64,000 nt of DNA from Mycobacterium interjectum (GCA_002102225.1 LQPB01000086.1:50228-114227), one strand, 5' to 3'. Numbered from the stretch's first letter, positions 42,691 through 52,260 are shown. Program-made: numbers and translations. Notes: generated by a model from the sequence alone, not told the origin.

Positions 42691-43563
42691 ATGGTCGAGT
42701 GGTATCTGTTCCTGCCGCAGGTGCGGTTGTCCGCGGCCGACATCGCGGAGCGGGCCCGGCACGCCGAGGCCAGCGGCTTCGACGGCGTCGCGTTCATCGA
42801 TCACCTCGAGGCGCCGGGGCTGGCCGACGAAAGCATTTGGGAGGCAATGGGCATCGCCACCTGGGTGGCGGCCAAGACGGAGCGGCTACGGATCGGCCAC
42901 CTGGTGCTCTGCGACGCCTTCCGGCATCCCGCCGTGCTCGCCAAGCAGGCCGTCACCCTCTCCGATGCGTCGGAAGGGAGGTTCGAGCTCGGCCTCGGCG
43001 CGGGGTCCTGGCCCGCCGAATTCACCAGATTCGAAGTGGGCCAGCAGGATCCGAAGGCCAGGGTCGAGCAACTCGGGCGCCACCTGGCGCTGATCAGGCA
43101 GTACTGGGGCGACGAGGAGGGGACCGGCACGGCCGCGCAGGCCCCGCGCAGAACCCATCCCATACCGCTGGTTCTGGGCGGCACCGGGCCCCGGATGATG
43201 GAACTCGTTCGCAGGTATGCGGATTGGTGGAACGTGCCGGCGAACCACCTGGACAAGCTGCCCGCGCTGGCCCCCGCCGCGGGGACCACCCGGGTATCCA
43301 TCCAGCAGATGGTCGGTTTTGTCCGGACAGAAAGCGATCCGGACAAGGTGCGGGAGGTGAGCGCCCGGCGATTCGGCAACCTGGGGTCGGGCCTGGTCTG
43401 CGGCGATGCCAACGAATTGATCGGGCACTTCACCGGCCTGGCCGCCCAGGGCGTCGAGCGGTTCTACGTGTGGTTCTCCGATTTCGCCGTCCCGGATTCG
43501 CTGCACGAGTTCGGCGAAGCGGTGATCAAGGCGTTCGCTGGCGCCGGCGCCGCGCTTCCGTAG
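42691..43563 (+). CDS. Luciferase-like F420-dependent oxidoreductase
   Basis: A 290-aa luciferase-like TIM-barrel protein (EWYLFLPQVRLSAADIAERARHAE; SEGRFELGLGAGSWPAEF). The ATG at 42691 has AGGTGGG upstream; the frame stays open to a TTG at 42658 but the N-terminal family homology starts at the ATG. It overlaps the 3' end of the convergent SDR by 38 bp. It probably reduces or oxidises an intermediate with F420. Confidence 0.85.
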   Translation: MVEWYLFLPQVRLSAADIAERARHAEASGFDGVAFIDHLEAPGLADESIWEAMGIATWVAAKTERLRIGHLVLCDAFRHPAVLAKQAVTLSDASEGRFELGLGAGSWPAEFTRFEVGQQDPKARVEQLGRHLALIRQYWGDEEGTGTAAQAPRRTHPIPLVLGGTGPRMMELVRRYADWWNVPANHLDKLPALAPAAGTTRVSIQQMVGFVRTESDPDKVREVSARRFGNLGSGLVCGDANELIGHFTGLAAQGVERFYVWFSDFAVPDSLHEFGEAVIKAFAGAGAALP

Positions 43564-44245
43564 GCACGACCGGCGGCCGGGCGTACGGTCCGCGCTGCAC
43601 GGCGGACAGCCGGATCTCCGGTAGGTCGACCGACGGGTCGACCGTGTCGAGCCAGGCGACCGCCTCGGCGACATCGGATACCTGGATCGCGTACATCTCG
43701 AAAGGAACGTCCTGCAGCATCTCGGTTTCCACCGGGCCGGGCGTCACGATGTGCACGGCGATGCCGTCGCGGTCCACCTCGAGCGCCAGGGCGCGGGCAA
43801 ACGCGTTCATCCCGGCCTTCGACGCCGAGTAGGCCGTCCTCGCCATCATCGGCTCGTGCGCCGCCGACGACGAGATGAACACAAACCGCGACCCCGCCCG
43901 CATCAGCGGCAGCGCCGCGGCGGTCACCACGAAACACGAATCGAGGTTGGCCGACAGGATGGTCCGCCACTGATCGAAAGTCTGCTTGCGTGCGTAGGTC
44001 CCGCCCAGCGTCCCGGCCGCGTGCACGACGAGGTCGAGTCGCTCCAAAGTGCTTATCGCGGAGGAGAATCCGTCCGGGTCGGACGCGTCTGCCACGATGT
44101 GGCGCGCGCCGAGCTCCTCCGCGGCCGCGCGCAGCGGGGCTTCGCGCCGCGCCGCGAGCACCACGTCGTAGCCGAGCTCGCTCAGCTTGCGGCCGCATCC
44201 CTTACCGATCCCACCGCTGCCGCCGGTGACTAGTGCGGTTCGCAT
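43526..44245 (-). CDS. Short-chain dehydrogenase/reductase
   Basis: A 239-aa SDR with TGGSGGIG at residues 7-14, HAAGTLGG in the NNAG position, SSSAAHE with the catalytic Ser and YSASK. It follows the regulator gene by 5 bp and may be cotranscribed with it. A TTG three bases upstream of the ATG is an alternative start. Confidence 0.87.
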   Translation of the reverse strand: MRTALVTGGSGGIGKGCGRKLSELGYDVVLAARREAPLRAAAEELGARHIVADASDPDGFSSAISTLERLDLVVHAAGTLGGTYARKQTFDQWRTILSANLDSCFVVTAAALPLMRAGSRFVFISSSAAHEPMMARTAYSASKAGMNAFARALALEVDRDGIAVHIVTPGPVETEMLQDVPFEMYAIQVSDVAEAVAWLDTVDPSVDLPEIRLSAVQRGPYARPPVVPTEARRRRQRTP

Positions 44246-44250
44246 CAACG

Positions 44251-45084
44251 TCAGGGGCGCCGGATGTCCCGCGGGCGGGGTCCCGAACGCGAAAGGGCCT
44301 GCGGCGAAAGCGCATAGATGCGTTGGTCGGGGCGGCCGGAGAGCACGTAAGTCTGGGTGTCGGCGAGGTGGCGGCCGGCCATCCGGCGAGCCCGGTCGAC
44401 GTCACCCTCGGCGATGGTGTCGGTCAGCTTGACGTGCGTGTTGAGCACCGCGCGGCGCTGGGCCAACGACGGGTAGGTGCCCCGCGCGGCGCTCTCGTCG
44501 GCCCACTGCTGTTCGTGGCTCGTCCACAGCGTCTCCAGGCTGCCGACGACGGCGATGATGGTGTGGTTGCCGCAGCCGCGAACGACGAGATCGTGAAATT
44601 GGCGACCGATTTCGGTGAAGAGGCGACCGTCTTCGAGGTGCTCGGCCATGGCGTCGTTGACCCGTTTGAGCTCCGGCACCAACGTGTCCGCGCGGTCGGG
44701 CCGCTGGGCGGCCAGGGCGGCGCAGGCCGGCTCGAGTTCCCGCAACGCCGTGCCCAGGTCGGCGACCTCGACGGCCTCGCTCTGCAGCAACAGGCCGAGC
44801 ATGTAGGCCGCGCTGGTCTTGGCGGGCGCGTGCACCACGGCGCCGCCGCGGTTACCCCGCCGCACGGAAACGAGCCCCTCGGTTTCCAGGATCCGCAACG
44901 CCTCGCGCAGGGAGACCAGGCTGACGTTGAACTGTTCGACGAGCACCTCCTGGCGCGGCAGGAGATCGCCGTCGGCGAGTTCGCCGTCGATGATCTGGCG
45001 GCGCAACTCGTCGGCTACGATTTCGGCGATCCTCGGCGCCGACAGTCGGCGCCGGGCGTCGGGACCAATTCCCAGGGCGGTCAT
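44251..45084 (-). CDS. GntR-family regulator, FadR/FCD type
   Basis: A 277-aa transcription factor with an N-terminal winged helix (APRIAEIVADELRRQIIDGEL, then EQFNVSLVSLREALRILETEGLV) and a C-terminal all-helical FCD domain with candidate metal-binding residues (FHDLVVRGCGNHTI). FCD regulators usually bind small carboxylates or acyl-CoAs. It is divergent from the tandem CoA-transferase gene over the palindrome at 45112-45140, which makes it a strong candidate to bind the ATAGC elements repeated in this window. Confidence 0.88.
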   Translation of the reverse strand: MTALGIGPDARRRLSAPRIAEIVADELRRQIIDGELADGDLLPRQEVLVEQFNVSLVSLREALRILETEGLVSVRRGNRGGAVVHAPAKTSAAYMLGLLLQSEAVEVADLGTALRELEPACAALAAQRPDRADTLVPELKRVNDAMAEHLEDGRLFTEIGRQFHDLVVRGCGNHTIIAVVGSLETLWTSHEQQWADESAARGTYPSLAQRRAVLNTHVKLTDTIAEGDVDRARRMAGRHLADTQTYVLSGRPDQRIYALSPQALSRSGPRPRDIRRP

Positions 45085-45111
45085 CCAATCCTCGCGTGCT
45101 CGTCTGGCTTA

Positions 45112-45140
45112 GCTATTTTAGCAGTAATGGTATAAATAGC
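45112..45140. promoter_or_regulatory. GCTATTT-N15-AAATAGC inverted repeat at the regulator promoter
   Basis: GCTATTT (45112-45118) and AAATAGC (45134-45140) form a perfect inverted repeat in the 59-bp gap between the FadR-type gene and the CoA-transferase gene. The right half TATAAATAGC also looks like a -10 element located 4-13 bp before the GTG start, so the CoA-transferase transcript may be leaderless. Confidence 0.5.
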
Positions 45141-45143
45141 CGG

Positions 45144-47534
45144 GTGAGGCGCGAGCCCGGCAGCCGGCCGACACCGCTTGACGAATTGCGTGTCGTCGAG
45201 ATCAGCGACCGGATAGCCGGAAGTTACTGCGGCAAGCTGCTGGTCGATGCGGGGGCGCAGGTGCGTAAAATCGAGCCCCCGCAAGGGGATTGGCTGCGCC
45301 GGTACTCGGCCACCTGTTCTCCGGTGCCCGACGGTGGGACCTCGCCGTTCTTCGGCTATCTCAACGCCGGCAAGCGCAGCCTGACCGTCGCCGCGGACTC
45401 CGAACGGTTTCGGGCCGAACTGGCCGCCGCCGACGTCGTGGTCCTCACCGGGGGCAGGGCGCGGGCCGCGGCGTTGGGCATCGATCCGCAGCGGCTGTTG
45501 GTGGAGTTCCCAGGCTCGATCGTCGTCACGATCTCCGACTTCGGGTGGACCGGACCGTACGCCGACCGCGCCGCCAGCGAGTTCACCCTGCAGGCCTGGG
45601 CCGGTTCGCCGGGCTTTCGGGGCGATCCCGCGGGGCCGCCGATCGCGATCGGTGGCGACCTGGGGGAGTACATGGGCGGGGTGTACGCGGCGTTCGGCGC
45701 GTTGGCGGTGCGCCGCCGCGTCGAGCGCGGCGGGCCCGGTGAGCACCTCGACCTGTCCCTGCTCGAGGCGATGACCGCGATGCAGAGCAGCGAATGGCTG
45801 CATTCGCAGTTGCTGCGCGTTCCGCCGATCCGCCGCACCCTCGAAGTGCCGTCCATCGAACCGGTCAAGGACGGCTACGTCGGGATCACGATGGTCACCG
45901 GCCAGCAGTGGCTCGACTTCTGCGCGATGGTCGAGTGCCCGCAGCTCGAAGAGATCGAACAGCTGCGTTTCCAGATCGGCCGGTGGGCCTACCGCGACCT
46001 GATCCGAGAACAGATCGGACCGTGGCTGGCCGAACGGACCGTCGAGGAGATCGTCGAGCTCGGGCAGCTGTTCCGGCTGCCGATCGCGGCGCTGGGCAAC
46101 GGCTCCACGATCCGCGATCTCGAGTACGTGAAGCAGCGAAACGTGTTCCCCCGCAACCCCGCCGGCTTTCACCAGCCCCGTCCGCCCTGGCTGATGTCGG
46201 CGTGTGAACCCGCGCCGCTGCGCGCCGCCCCCGCCCCCGGTGACGCCGACGACGAACCGGCTTGGGAGGCAAGCGCATCCGAGGCGGACACCGCGCGGCG
46301 TGGGCTCCCGCTCGAGGGCGTGCGCGTCGTCGACCTGACCGCGTTCTGGGCCGGGCCCGCGGCGACCCACCTGCTGGCCGCGTTCGGCGCCGACGTCGTC
46401 AAGGTGGAGTCGATACAGCGGCCCGACGGCATCCGCTACTCCGGCGGGATGCGCACCGACGTGGACGACTGGTGGGAGTACGGCTGGGTGTTCCACGCGA
46501 TGAACACCAACAAGCGTTCCGTCACACTGGATTTGGGCTCGGACGAAGGACGCCGCCTTTTCAAAAAGTTGGCGGCCGGCGCCGACGTCGTGATCGAGAA
46601 CTTTTCGCCGCGGGTGATGGACCAGTTCGGGCTCACCGCCGACGTGCTGCTGGAGGTCAACCCGAAACTGGTCGTCGCGCGGATGCCGGCATTCGGCCTC
46701 GATGGTCCGTGGCGGGACCGGGTCGGATTCGCCCCGACCATGGAGCAGATCGCCGGTCTGGCCTGGGTGACGGGCCTGCCGGAGGCCCCGCCGGTGACGC
46801 CGCGCGGGGCTTGCGATCCGCTGGCCGGCGTGCACGCCGCCTTCGCCGTGCTGGCCGCGCTGAGCTTCGCCGAACGCACCGGGTCGGGCCAGCAGGTCGA
46901 GCTGCCGATGCTGGAAACGGTGCTGAACGCCACCGCGATACAGGCGATCGAATCCGAGGTGTTCGGGGTGACGCTGGGCCGGCGCGGCAACCGCGGTCAC
47001 GGCCTGTCGATCCAGAACCTCTACCGCTGCTCCGGGGAGGACGACTGGATCGCGGTCACCGTGCGCGACGACCGGCAGTGGCGGGCCTTGGTCGAGGTGA
47101 TGGGCCGGCCCGACTGGTGCGACGAGGGCCTGGCCACCGGCGCCGGGCGGCGCGAACGGGCCGACGACGTCGACCGCCGGCTGCGGGACTGGTTCGCCGG
47201 GCAGCCGTTGGACGCGACGGTGGAGCGCCTGGCCGGGGCGGGCGTTCCCGCCGCGCCCGCGGTGTCGCCGTCGCTGGTCACCGAGAATCCCCAACTGCGC
47301 GAGCGAGGTTTTTTCGAGACCCTGCACCACCCGAGCACCGGCGCGGGCCTCTACCCGTGCCCGCCGTTCGCCAAGCTCGCCGGCCAGGACCGGTGGCTGC
47401 GTCGCCCGCCGCCGCGGCTGGGCGAGCACAATGGGGAGGTACTGCGCGATCGGTGCGGGCTGACCGACGAAGAACTGGCGAAGCTGGCCAGCGGCAAAGT
47501 GATCGGGACCCGCCCGAAGGGCCTCGAAAAGTGA
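45144..47534 (+). CDS. Tandem type III CoA-transferase (CaiB/BaiF)
   Basis: A 796-aa protein made of two CaiB/BaiF-type domains. The first begins LDELRVVEISDRIAGSYCGKLL and carries the Asp-containing GGDLGEYMGG; the second begins LEGVRVVDLTAFWAGPAATHLLAAFGADVVKVE and has PRGACDPLAGVHAA. Single-domain enzymes are about 400 aa, so this is a fused pair. It would transfer CoA between carboxylic acids. The GTG at 45144 is chosen because the family homology starts just after it and the promoter is immediately upstream. Confidence 0.9.
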   Translation: MRREPGSRPTPLDELRVVEISDRIAGSYCGKLLVDAGAQVRKIEPPQGDWLRRYSATCSPVPDGGTSPFFGYLNAGKRSLTVAADSERFRAELAAADVVVLTGGRARAAALGIDPQRLLVEFPGSIVVTISDFGWTGPYADRAASEFTLQAWAGSPGFRGDPAGPPIAIGGDLGEYMGGVYAAFGALAVRRRVERGGPGEHLDLSLLEAMTAMQSSEWLHSQLLRVPPIRRTLEVPSIEPVKDGYVGITMVTGQQWLDFCAMVECPQLEEIEQLRFQIGRWAYRDLIREQIGPWLAERTVEEIVELGQLFRLPIAALGNGSTIRDLEYVKQRNVFPRNPAGFHQPRPPWLMSACEPAPLRAAPAPGDADDEPAWEASASEADTARRGLPLEGVRVVDLTAFWAGPAATHLLAAFGADVVKVESIQRPDGIRYSGGMRTDVDDWWEYGWVFHAMNTNKRSVTLDLGSDEGRRLFKKLAAGADVVIENFSPRVMDQFGLTADVLLEVNPKLVVARMPAFGLDGPWRDRVGFAPTMEQIAGLAWVTGLPEAPPVTPRGACDPLAGVHAAFAVLAALSFAERTGSGQQVELPMLETVLNATAIQAIESEVFGVTLGRRGNRGHGLSIQNLYRCSGEDDWIAVTVRDDRQWRALVEVMGRPDWCDEGLATGAGRRERADDVDRRLRDWFAGQPLDATVERLAGAGVPAAPAVSPSLVTENPQLRERGFFETLHHPSTGAGLYPCPPFAKLAGQDRWLRRPPPRLGEHNGEVLRDRCGLTDEELAKLASGKVIGTRPKGLEK

Positions 47535-47553
47535 GCGTGAAGGAGGGCTTTCG

Positions 47554-47745
47554 ATGCGCGTGACGGTCGACGAAAACATGTGTGAGGCCAACGGCTTCTG
47601 CGAATCGCTCGCCCCGGAGGTGTTCGAACTGGGCGACGAAGACGTGGTGCAGATCGCGGACGGCCCCGTGCCGCCGCGGCTGGAGATCGACGTGCGCGCC
47701 GCGGTCGACCAGTGCCCCAAGGCCGCCCTGCGCTTGATCGACTGA
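47554..47745 (+). CDS. 3Fe-4S (or 4Fe-4S) ferredoxin for a P450
   Basis: A 63-aa ferredoxin with C10-x5-C16 (CEANGFC) and a late C-P pair (QCPKAAL), the pattern of mycobacterial P450-linked ferredoxins. The variable residue of CxxXxxC is Asn here. ATG at 47554 has AAGGAGGG 6 nt upstream. It lies 19 bp after the CoA-transferase and ends 1 bp from the stop of the convergent P450 at 47747, which is its probable partner. Confidence 0.88.
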   Translation: MRVTVDENMCEANGFCESLAPEVFELGDEDVVQIADGPVPPRLEIDVRAAVDQCPKAALRLID

Positions 47746-47746
47746 C

Positions 47747-48985
47747 CTAACGCCGCTCGCTCAGCGATATCGCCATCTCGTCATAGATCGACATGTTGGT
47801 GAGCAGGTTCGGGTAAGCCACGGTGGCCGGGCCGAGGGCGATGTCGTCGCAGCGCAGCAGCAGTTCGTCGAACACCGCGCGGAGTTCCGCGCGCGCCAGC
47901 ATCGCGCCCAGGCAGTGGTGCGGCCCGCCGCCCCCGAAAGCGACCTGGGGGTTGGGCTGTCGCCCGATGTCGAAGGTGAAGGGGGACTCGAACACCTCCT
48001 CGTCGCGGTTCGCCGATCGCAGCATCGAGACCACCCGTTCGCCCTTCGCGATGTGCTGGCCGTCCATTTCGACGTCGACCTTCGCGGTGCGTGTCCAGTA
48101 CGCGACCGGTGACGCCCAGCGCAACACTTCCTCGACGGCACTCGGGCGCAGTGCTTCCTGTTCGCGGTATCGCTGGATCTGCTCGGGGTTCTCCACGAAC
48201 GCCTGCACCCCGATGGCCAGTGCGTTCTTGGTGGTGTCGCTGCCGGCGAACGCCAGCACGAAGAAGAAGAACTCGAGTTCGTTGGTGGGCAGGCTGAATT
48301 GCTCGCCGTCTTCGCCAGTGATCACCGCGGTCGCCAGCGTGCTCCAGATGTCGTCGGTGGGATTGCGCCGCTTCTCCGCGGTGAGCTCCATCGCGTACCC
48401 GAAGATGGTGGCGTACAGGTCGGTGTAGTCCTGCCGGGTCGGCCGCGACCCGGGCGAATTGGCCTTCAGAATGCGGTCCAGGGAATCGAAGATTCGCGGC
48501 CGGTCTTCCTCCGGTATGCCGATGATGTCGCCGATGACGGTCATCGGCAGGGCGTCGGCGACGTCTTCGATCCAGTCGCCGCCGCCCCGATCGAGCAGCC
48601 GGTCCATCATTCCCGCGGCGCGCGCCCGGATGCCGTCTTCGAGTTTGCCGACGGCGCGCGGGTTGAACGCGCCCGAGATGAGCTTGCGGCGCTTGTTCAG
48701 CGCCGGCGGATCCATGTTGATGATGGTCGGGTACGACGAGAACATCCCGGCCGGCTGGATAGTCGGGCCGTCGACCGCGGTGAAGGACTCGGCGTCGCGG
48801 TGCAGCCGGACCGCGTGCCGGTGCTTGGTCGCCACCCAGAAGTCGCGGTGCACCGTCTCGGCCACCCCCGGGGTCAGGTCGTGGCGGAACAGGGGGCTGC
48901 TGCGACGCAGCTCGGCGAACAGCTCGTCGGGAAAACCGTTGCGCCACAAGGCGAAATCGGATAGGTCCACCGCAGCAGCCGTCAT
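47747..48985 (-). CDS. Cytochrome P450
   Basis: A 412-aa P450 with I-helix FAGSDTTKNA, ExxR region EEVLRWASPVAYWTRTA and haem loop FGGGGPHHCLGAMLARAE, the one-residue-longer FGGGGxHxC form known from CYP124/125/142-like sterol and fatty-acid hydroxylases. No CYP number is assigned. It is divergent from the KshA-like Rieske gene and convergent with the ferredoxin. Confidence 0.9.
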   Translation of the reverse strand: MTAAAVDLSDFALWRNGFPDELFAELRRSSPLFRHDLTPGVAETVHRDFWVATKHRHAVRLHRDAESFTAVDGPTIQPAGMFSSYPTIINMDPPALNKRRKLISGAFNPRAVGKLEDGIRARAAGMMDRLLDRGGGDWIEDVADALPMTVIGDIIGIPEEDRPRIFDSLDRILKANSPGSRPTRQDYTDLYATIFGYAMELTAEKRRNPTDDIWSTLATAVITGEDGEQFSLPTNELEFFFFVLAFAGSDTTKNALAIGVQAFVENPEQIQRYREQEALRPSAVEEVLRWASPVAYWTRTAKVDVEMDGQHIAKGERVVSMLRSANRDEEVFESPFTFDIGRQPNPQVAFGGGGPHHCLGAMLARAELRAVFDELLLRCDDIALGPATVAYPNLLTNMSIYDEMAISLSERR

Positions 48986-49040
48986 CTGAAACCCCGCTTC
49001 CCGGACATGCTCAGCACGCGTTGACGTTCAATGCTTAAGA

Positions 49041-49053
49041 TAGTAAAAATAGA
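49041..49053. promoter_or_regulatory. ATAG-containing element in a divergent promoter
   Basis: ATAGTAAAAATAG with a following A matches the right part of the 19119-19138 element (ATAGTATAAATAGC) at 11 of 13 positions. It lies 26 bp before the GTG of the KshA-like gene and about 55 bp before the P450 gene on the other strand. The palindrome is incomplete. Confidence 0.3.
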
Positions 49054-49078
49054 CCTAATCGTCGAACTTGGAGAGCTC

Positions 49079-50206
49079 GTGACGGACACAATTTCAGACC
49101 CGGCGTCGGATTCGGCCGCCGATCCCTCGGAACGCGAGTTCGGGCAGGCCGGCATCGCGCTGTCTACCTACCGATTCCCGACGGGCTGGTTCATCGTCGC
49201 CTTCTCCTCCGACCTGGCCGCGGGCCAGGTCAAGCGTGCACACTACTTCGGCGAGGAGCTGGTGCTGTTCCGCACCGAGTCCGGCCAGGTGCACGTGATG
49301 GAGGCCTACTGCCAGCACCTCGGCGCCAACCTGGGCGTCGGCGGCACCGTGGCGGGCGAGAACATCGTCTGCCCGTGGCACGGCTGGCAATGGCGCGGGG
49401 ACGGCACCAATGCCCTGATCCCGTACAGCAAGATCGGCTGCAAGAACAACGTCCGGATCCGCACCTACCCGAGCATGGAGTGGTACGGATTCATCCTCGC
49501 CTGGCACGAGCGACACGGCCGGCCCCCGTACTGGCAGCCGCCCGTGCTGCCCGAACTGGAAACCAACGAGTACTACCCGCTGCACCCGCACACCCAGATG
49601 CTCAACCGGGTCAAGGTGCACCCGCAGATGATCATCGAAAACGCCGCCGACCCCTACCACGTTCAATACGTGCACAAGGCCGCAAACCCCGCCACCACCG
49701 CGTCGTTCGAGGTGTCCGGCTACCACCTGCACGCGACCGTCAACGCGCATTTCGGCGGCGGGCGCGCGTCGACGTGGTTGACCCCGAACGGGCCGGTCGA
49801 CGCCAAGATCATCTACGACAACTACTCGTTGGGTCTCGGGCTGGTCCGCTTCCCGAGCGACCTGGTGGCCACCATCCAGGTGACGGGGCAGACGCCGGTC
49901 GACGAGGACTACACCGACTACTTCTACACGCAGGCTTCCATCCGCGAGCCCGGCGACACCGGCGACGTGCCCACCGGCCGCGCCGCCAAGTTCCTGGCGC
50001 TGCAGCAAGAGGTCATCAAGCAGGACTTCTTCACCTGGGAGAACATGAAATACCTCGAGAAGCCGAACCTGGCCCCCGAAGAGGCGCACGATTACGCAGC
50101 CCTTCGCCGCTGGGCGCACCGCTTCTACCCGGGCCCGCAGCCTTCGCCGTCGGACTTCGGCTACACCGCCGACGGTGAGCCTGACCCGGCGGCCGCGAAA
50201 GCCTGA
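49079..50206 (+). CDS. Rieske oxygenase, KshA-like
   Basis: A 375-aa Rieske non-haem oxygenase with ligands C78-x-H80 (CQHLG) and C98-xx-H101 (CPWHGW), and the catalytic-iron helix ENAADPYHVQYVHKA. It is similar in architecture to the oxygenase at 5461 and to KshA. The GTG start was chosen with GGAG a few bases upstream; upstream in-frame codons lie in the promoter. It opens the plus-strand operon 49079-53776 with a synthetase and MaoC-type hydratase genes. Confidence 0.9.
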   Translation: MTDTISDPASDSAADPSEREFGQAGIALSTYRFPTGWFIVAFSSDLAAGQVKRAHYFGEELVLFRTESGQVHVMEAYCQHLGANLGVGGTVAGENIVCPWHGWQWRGDGTNALIPYSKIGCKNNVRIRTYPSMEWYGFILAWHERHGRPPYWQPPVLPELETNEYYPLHPHTQMLNRVKVHPQMIIENAADPYHVQYVHKAANPATTASFEVSGYHLHATVNAHFGGGRASTWLTPNGPVDAKIIYDNYSLGLGLVRFPSDLVATIQVTGQTPVDEDYTDYFYTQASIREPGDTGDVPTGRAAKFLALQQEVIKQDFFTWENMKYLEKPNLAPEEAHDYAALRRWAHRFYPGPQPSPSDFGYTADGEPDPAAAKA

Positions 50207-51771
50207 TGCCGGGGCCCGCCGACTTCGGGGTCGACAGCTTCACCGTGCCGGCCGTGCTGGATCGGCGGGCCGAGCAGCACCCCGACCGGGTGATGATGTC
50301 GATCGCCGGTGTCGACGTGACGTTCGAGCAGATGCGCCGACGGTCCCGCGCGGCGGCGCACATGCTGGAGAGCCTGGGCGTCGGCCGCGGCGACTGCGTG
50401 GCGCTGTTCACCGCCACCTGCCCGGAATGGGTGTACTTCTGGCTGGGCGCAGCACGAATCGGCGCGGTGAGCGCTGCGGTGAACGCGGCCAACAAGGGCG
50501 AGTTCCTGCTGCACACGCTGCGGCTGTCGCGGGCCAAGGTGATCTTCACCGACGCCGAACGCCGGCCCCGGCTCGACGAGGTGATCGGGCAGCTCGATAC
50601 GGTGACCGCCGTTGTGGTCCGGGATGATTCGCTGACCGCCACGTTGCACCTCGACGTCGATGTCCCGGTGGCCGACACTCCCGCCGCGGCGACGGACGTG
50701 GGGGTGCTGTTCTACACATCGGGCACCACGGGGCCGTCAAAAGCCGTTGCCACCAGCTGGCATTACCTGTTCTGCGTGGCCGCCACCGCCGCGTCGGCGT
50801 GGGAATTCGGCCCGGGGGAGACGCTGTGGACGGCGATGCCGCTGTTTCACCTCAGTGCGGCGCCCAGCGTGCTGGCCCCCATGCTGGTCGGCGGAACGAC
50901 CGTGCTGGCCGAGGCCTTTCACCCACGCGAAGTCTGGGATGACATCCGCGACCGCGGTGCCGTCGGTTTCGCCGGCGCGGGCGCGATGGTGTCGATGCTG
51001 CAGAATCTGCCCGCGGATCCGCGCGACGCCCAGCTGCCGCTGCGGTTCATCTCGGCCGCTCCCATCGACGCGACGTCCTATCGTGAGATCGAAAAGCGGT
51101 ACGGCTGCCGGATCGTCACGATGTACGGAATGACGGAGGCGTTTCCGATCGCCGTCAAAGCCGTGTCCGACGAGGGGGTGCCCGGGACGTCGGGGCGGCC
51201 GAATCCCCATTTCGACGTGCGCATCGTCGACGAGCGCGGTGATCCCGTGCCGCCCGGCGCGGTGGGCGAGATCGCCTGCCGGCCCAGGCACCCGCACGTG
51301 ATGAGCGAGGGCTACGTAAGTCACGGTTTGCGGGTGGACCCGCACCCGGAGTGGTTTCGGACCGGCGATTTGGGCCGACTCGATGCCGAGCAGAATTTGA
51401 CATATGTGGACCGCGTCAAAGACTCGCTGCGCCGGCGCGGGGAAAATGTTTCGTCGGTCGAAGTGGAGGCGGTGGTATTGCGGCACCCCGCGGTGGCCGA
51501 AGCCGCGGCGGTGGGGGTCCCCAGCGAGTTGGGCGAGGACGACATCCTGCTGTTCGTGACGTTGTGCCCCGGCGCCACACTGGATTGCGCGGAGCTGCTC
51601 GACTTCTGCGCCGCCAGGATGCCGTACTTCTGCGTGCCACGATTTGTCGAGACGGTCAATGAACTCCCGAAGAACGTCATTGGACGAATACGTAAAGATT
51701 TGTTGCGGAGCCGTGGCGTAAATGAGGCCACTTGGGATCGGGAAGAACATGGTTATATCGTTAGTCGCTAA
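50206..51771 (+). CDS. Acyl-CoA synthetase
   Basis: A 521-aa AMP-forming ligase with LFYTSGTTGPSKAVATSW, YGMTEAFPI, RTGDLGRLDAEQNLTYVDRVKDSLRRRGENVSSVE and a C-terminal NVIGRIRKD lysine. The TGATG junction couples it to the Rieske oxygenase. It probably activates an acid for the downstream hydratases. The final third (from about 51380) has more AT-rich codons than the rest. Confidence 0.9.
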   Translation: MPGPADFGVDSFTVPAVLDRRAEQHPDRVMMSIAGVDVTFEQMRRRSRAAAHMLESLGVGRGDCVALFTATCPEWVYFWLGAARIGAVSAAVNAANKGEFLLHTLRLSRAKVIFTDAERRPRLDEVIGQLDTVTAVVVRDDSLTATLHLDVDVPVADTPAAATDVGVLFYTSGTTGPSKAVATSWHYLFCVAATAASAWEFGPGETLWTAMPLFHLSAAPSVLAPMLVGGTTVLAEAFHPREVWDDIRDRGAVGFAGAGAMVSMLQNLPADPRDAQLPLRFISAAPIDATSYREIEKRYGCRIVTMYGMTEAFPIAVKAVSDEGVPGTSGRPNPHFDVRIVDERGDPVPPGAVGEIACRPRHPHVMSEGYVSHGLRVDPHPEWFRTGDLGRLDAEQNLTYVDRVKDSLRRRGENVSSVEVEAVVLRHPAVAEAAAVGVPSELGEDDILLFVTLCPGATLDCAELLDFCAARMPYFCVPRFVETVNELPKNVIGRIRKDLLRSRGVNEATWDREEHGYIVSR

Positions 51772-51834
51772 GTTAAGTTAGTGTTACATGAGGCAATTTT
51801 CGCGTCATTTTCCGACAGAGGCTGGAGAGCCACG

Positions 51835-52260
51835 ATGACCCTGACCTATCAGCAAGAGCAGTTCCTCCACGCCGCGATGGGGCGCGCTGCCATCCTGGAC
51901 CTGAGCGCCCGGCAGAATCGGGCCTACTCCGACGGCGACCGCGATCGCTGGATCGCCACCTTCCGCCACTCCGGCGCCAGCTACACCCGCGATGGCGATC
52001 TGTTCACCGATCTGCGCGCGGCCTTCGACGGAGGGGAGGGGCAGCGCCTGGTCACCGTCGATCACGAGATCCACATCGACGGCGTCAACGCCAGCCAGCG
52101 TTGCGTCGCGGTGCTTTTTGCCGCGATGTATGGCGACACCACGCTCCGTGCCACCGGGACCTTCCGGGACACGCTGATCTACGAACGCGGCGGCTGGTAC
52201 TTCACTTCCCGTGTGCTCGCGTGGGATTCGGTGCCGAGCCGGCACCCGCTCGTCATGTGA
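51835..52260 (+). CDS. SnoaL-like (NTF2-fold) protein
   Basis: A 141-aa SnoaL/NTF2-like protein (AAILDLSARQNRAYSDGDRDRWIATFRHSG; TFRDTLIYERGGWYFTSRVL). The ATG has GGAGAG 6 nt upstream. The 63 bp before it, after the synthetase stop, contain no clear gene. It shares the fold with the 9260 protein but is not close to it. The reaction is unknown. Confidence 0.82.
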   Translation: MTLTYQQEQFLHAAMGRAAILDLSARQNRAYSDGDRDRWIATFRHSGASYTRDGDLFTDLRAAFDGGEGQRLVTVDHEIHIDGVNASQRCVAVLFAAMYGDTTLRATGTFRDTLIYERGGWYFTSRVLAWDSVPSRHPLVM

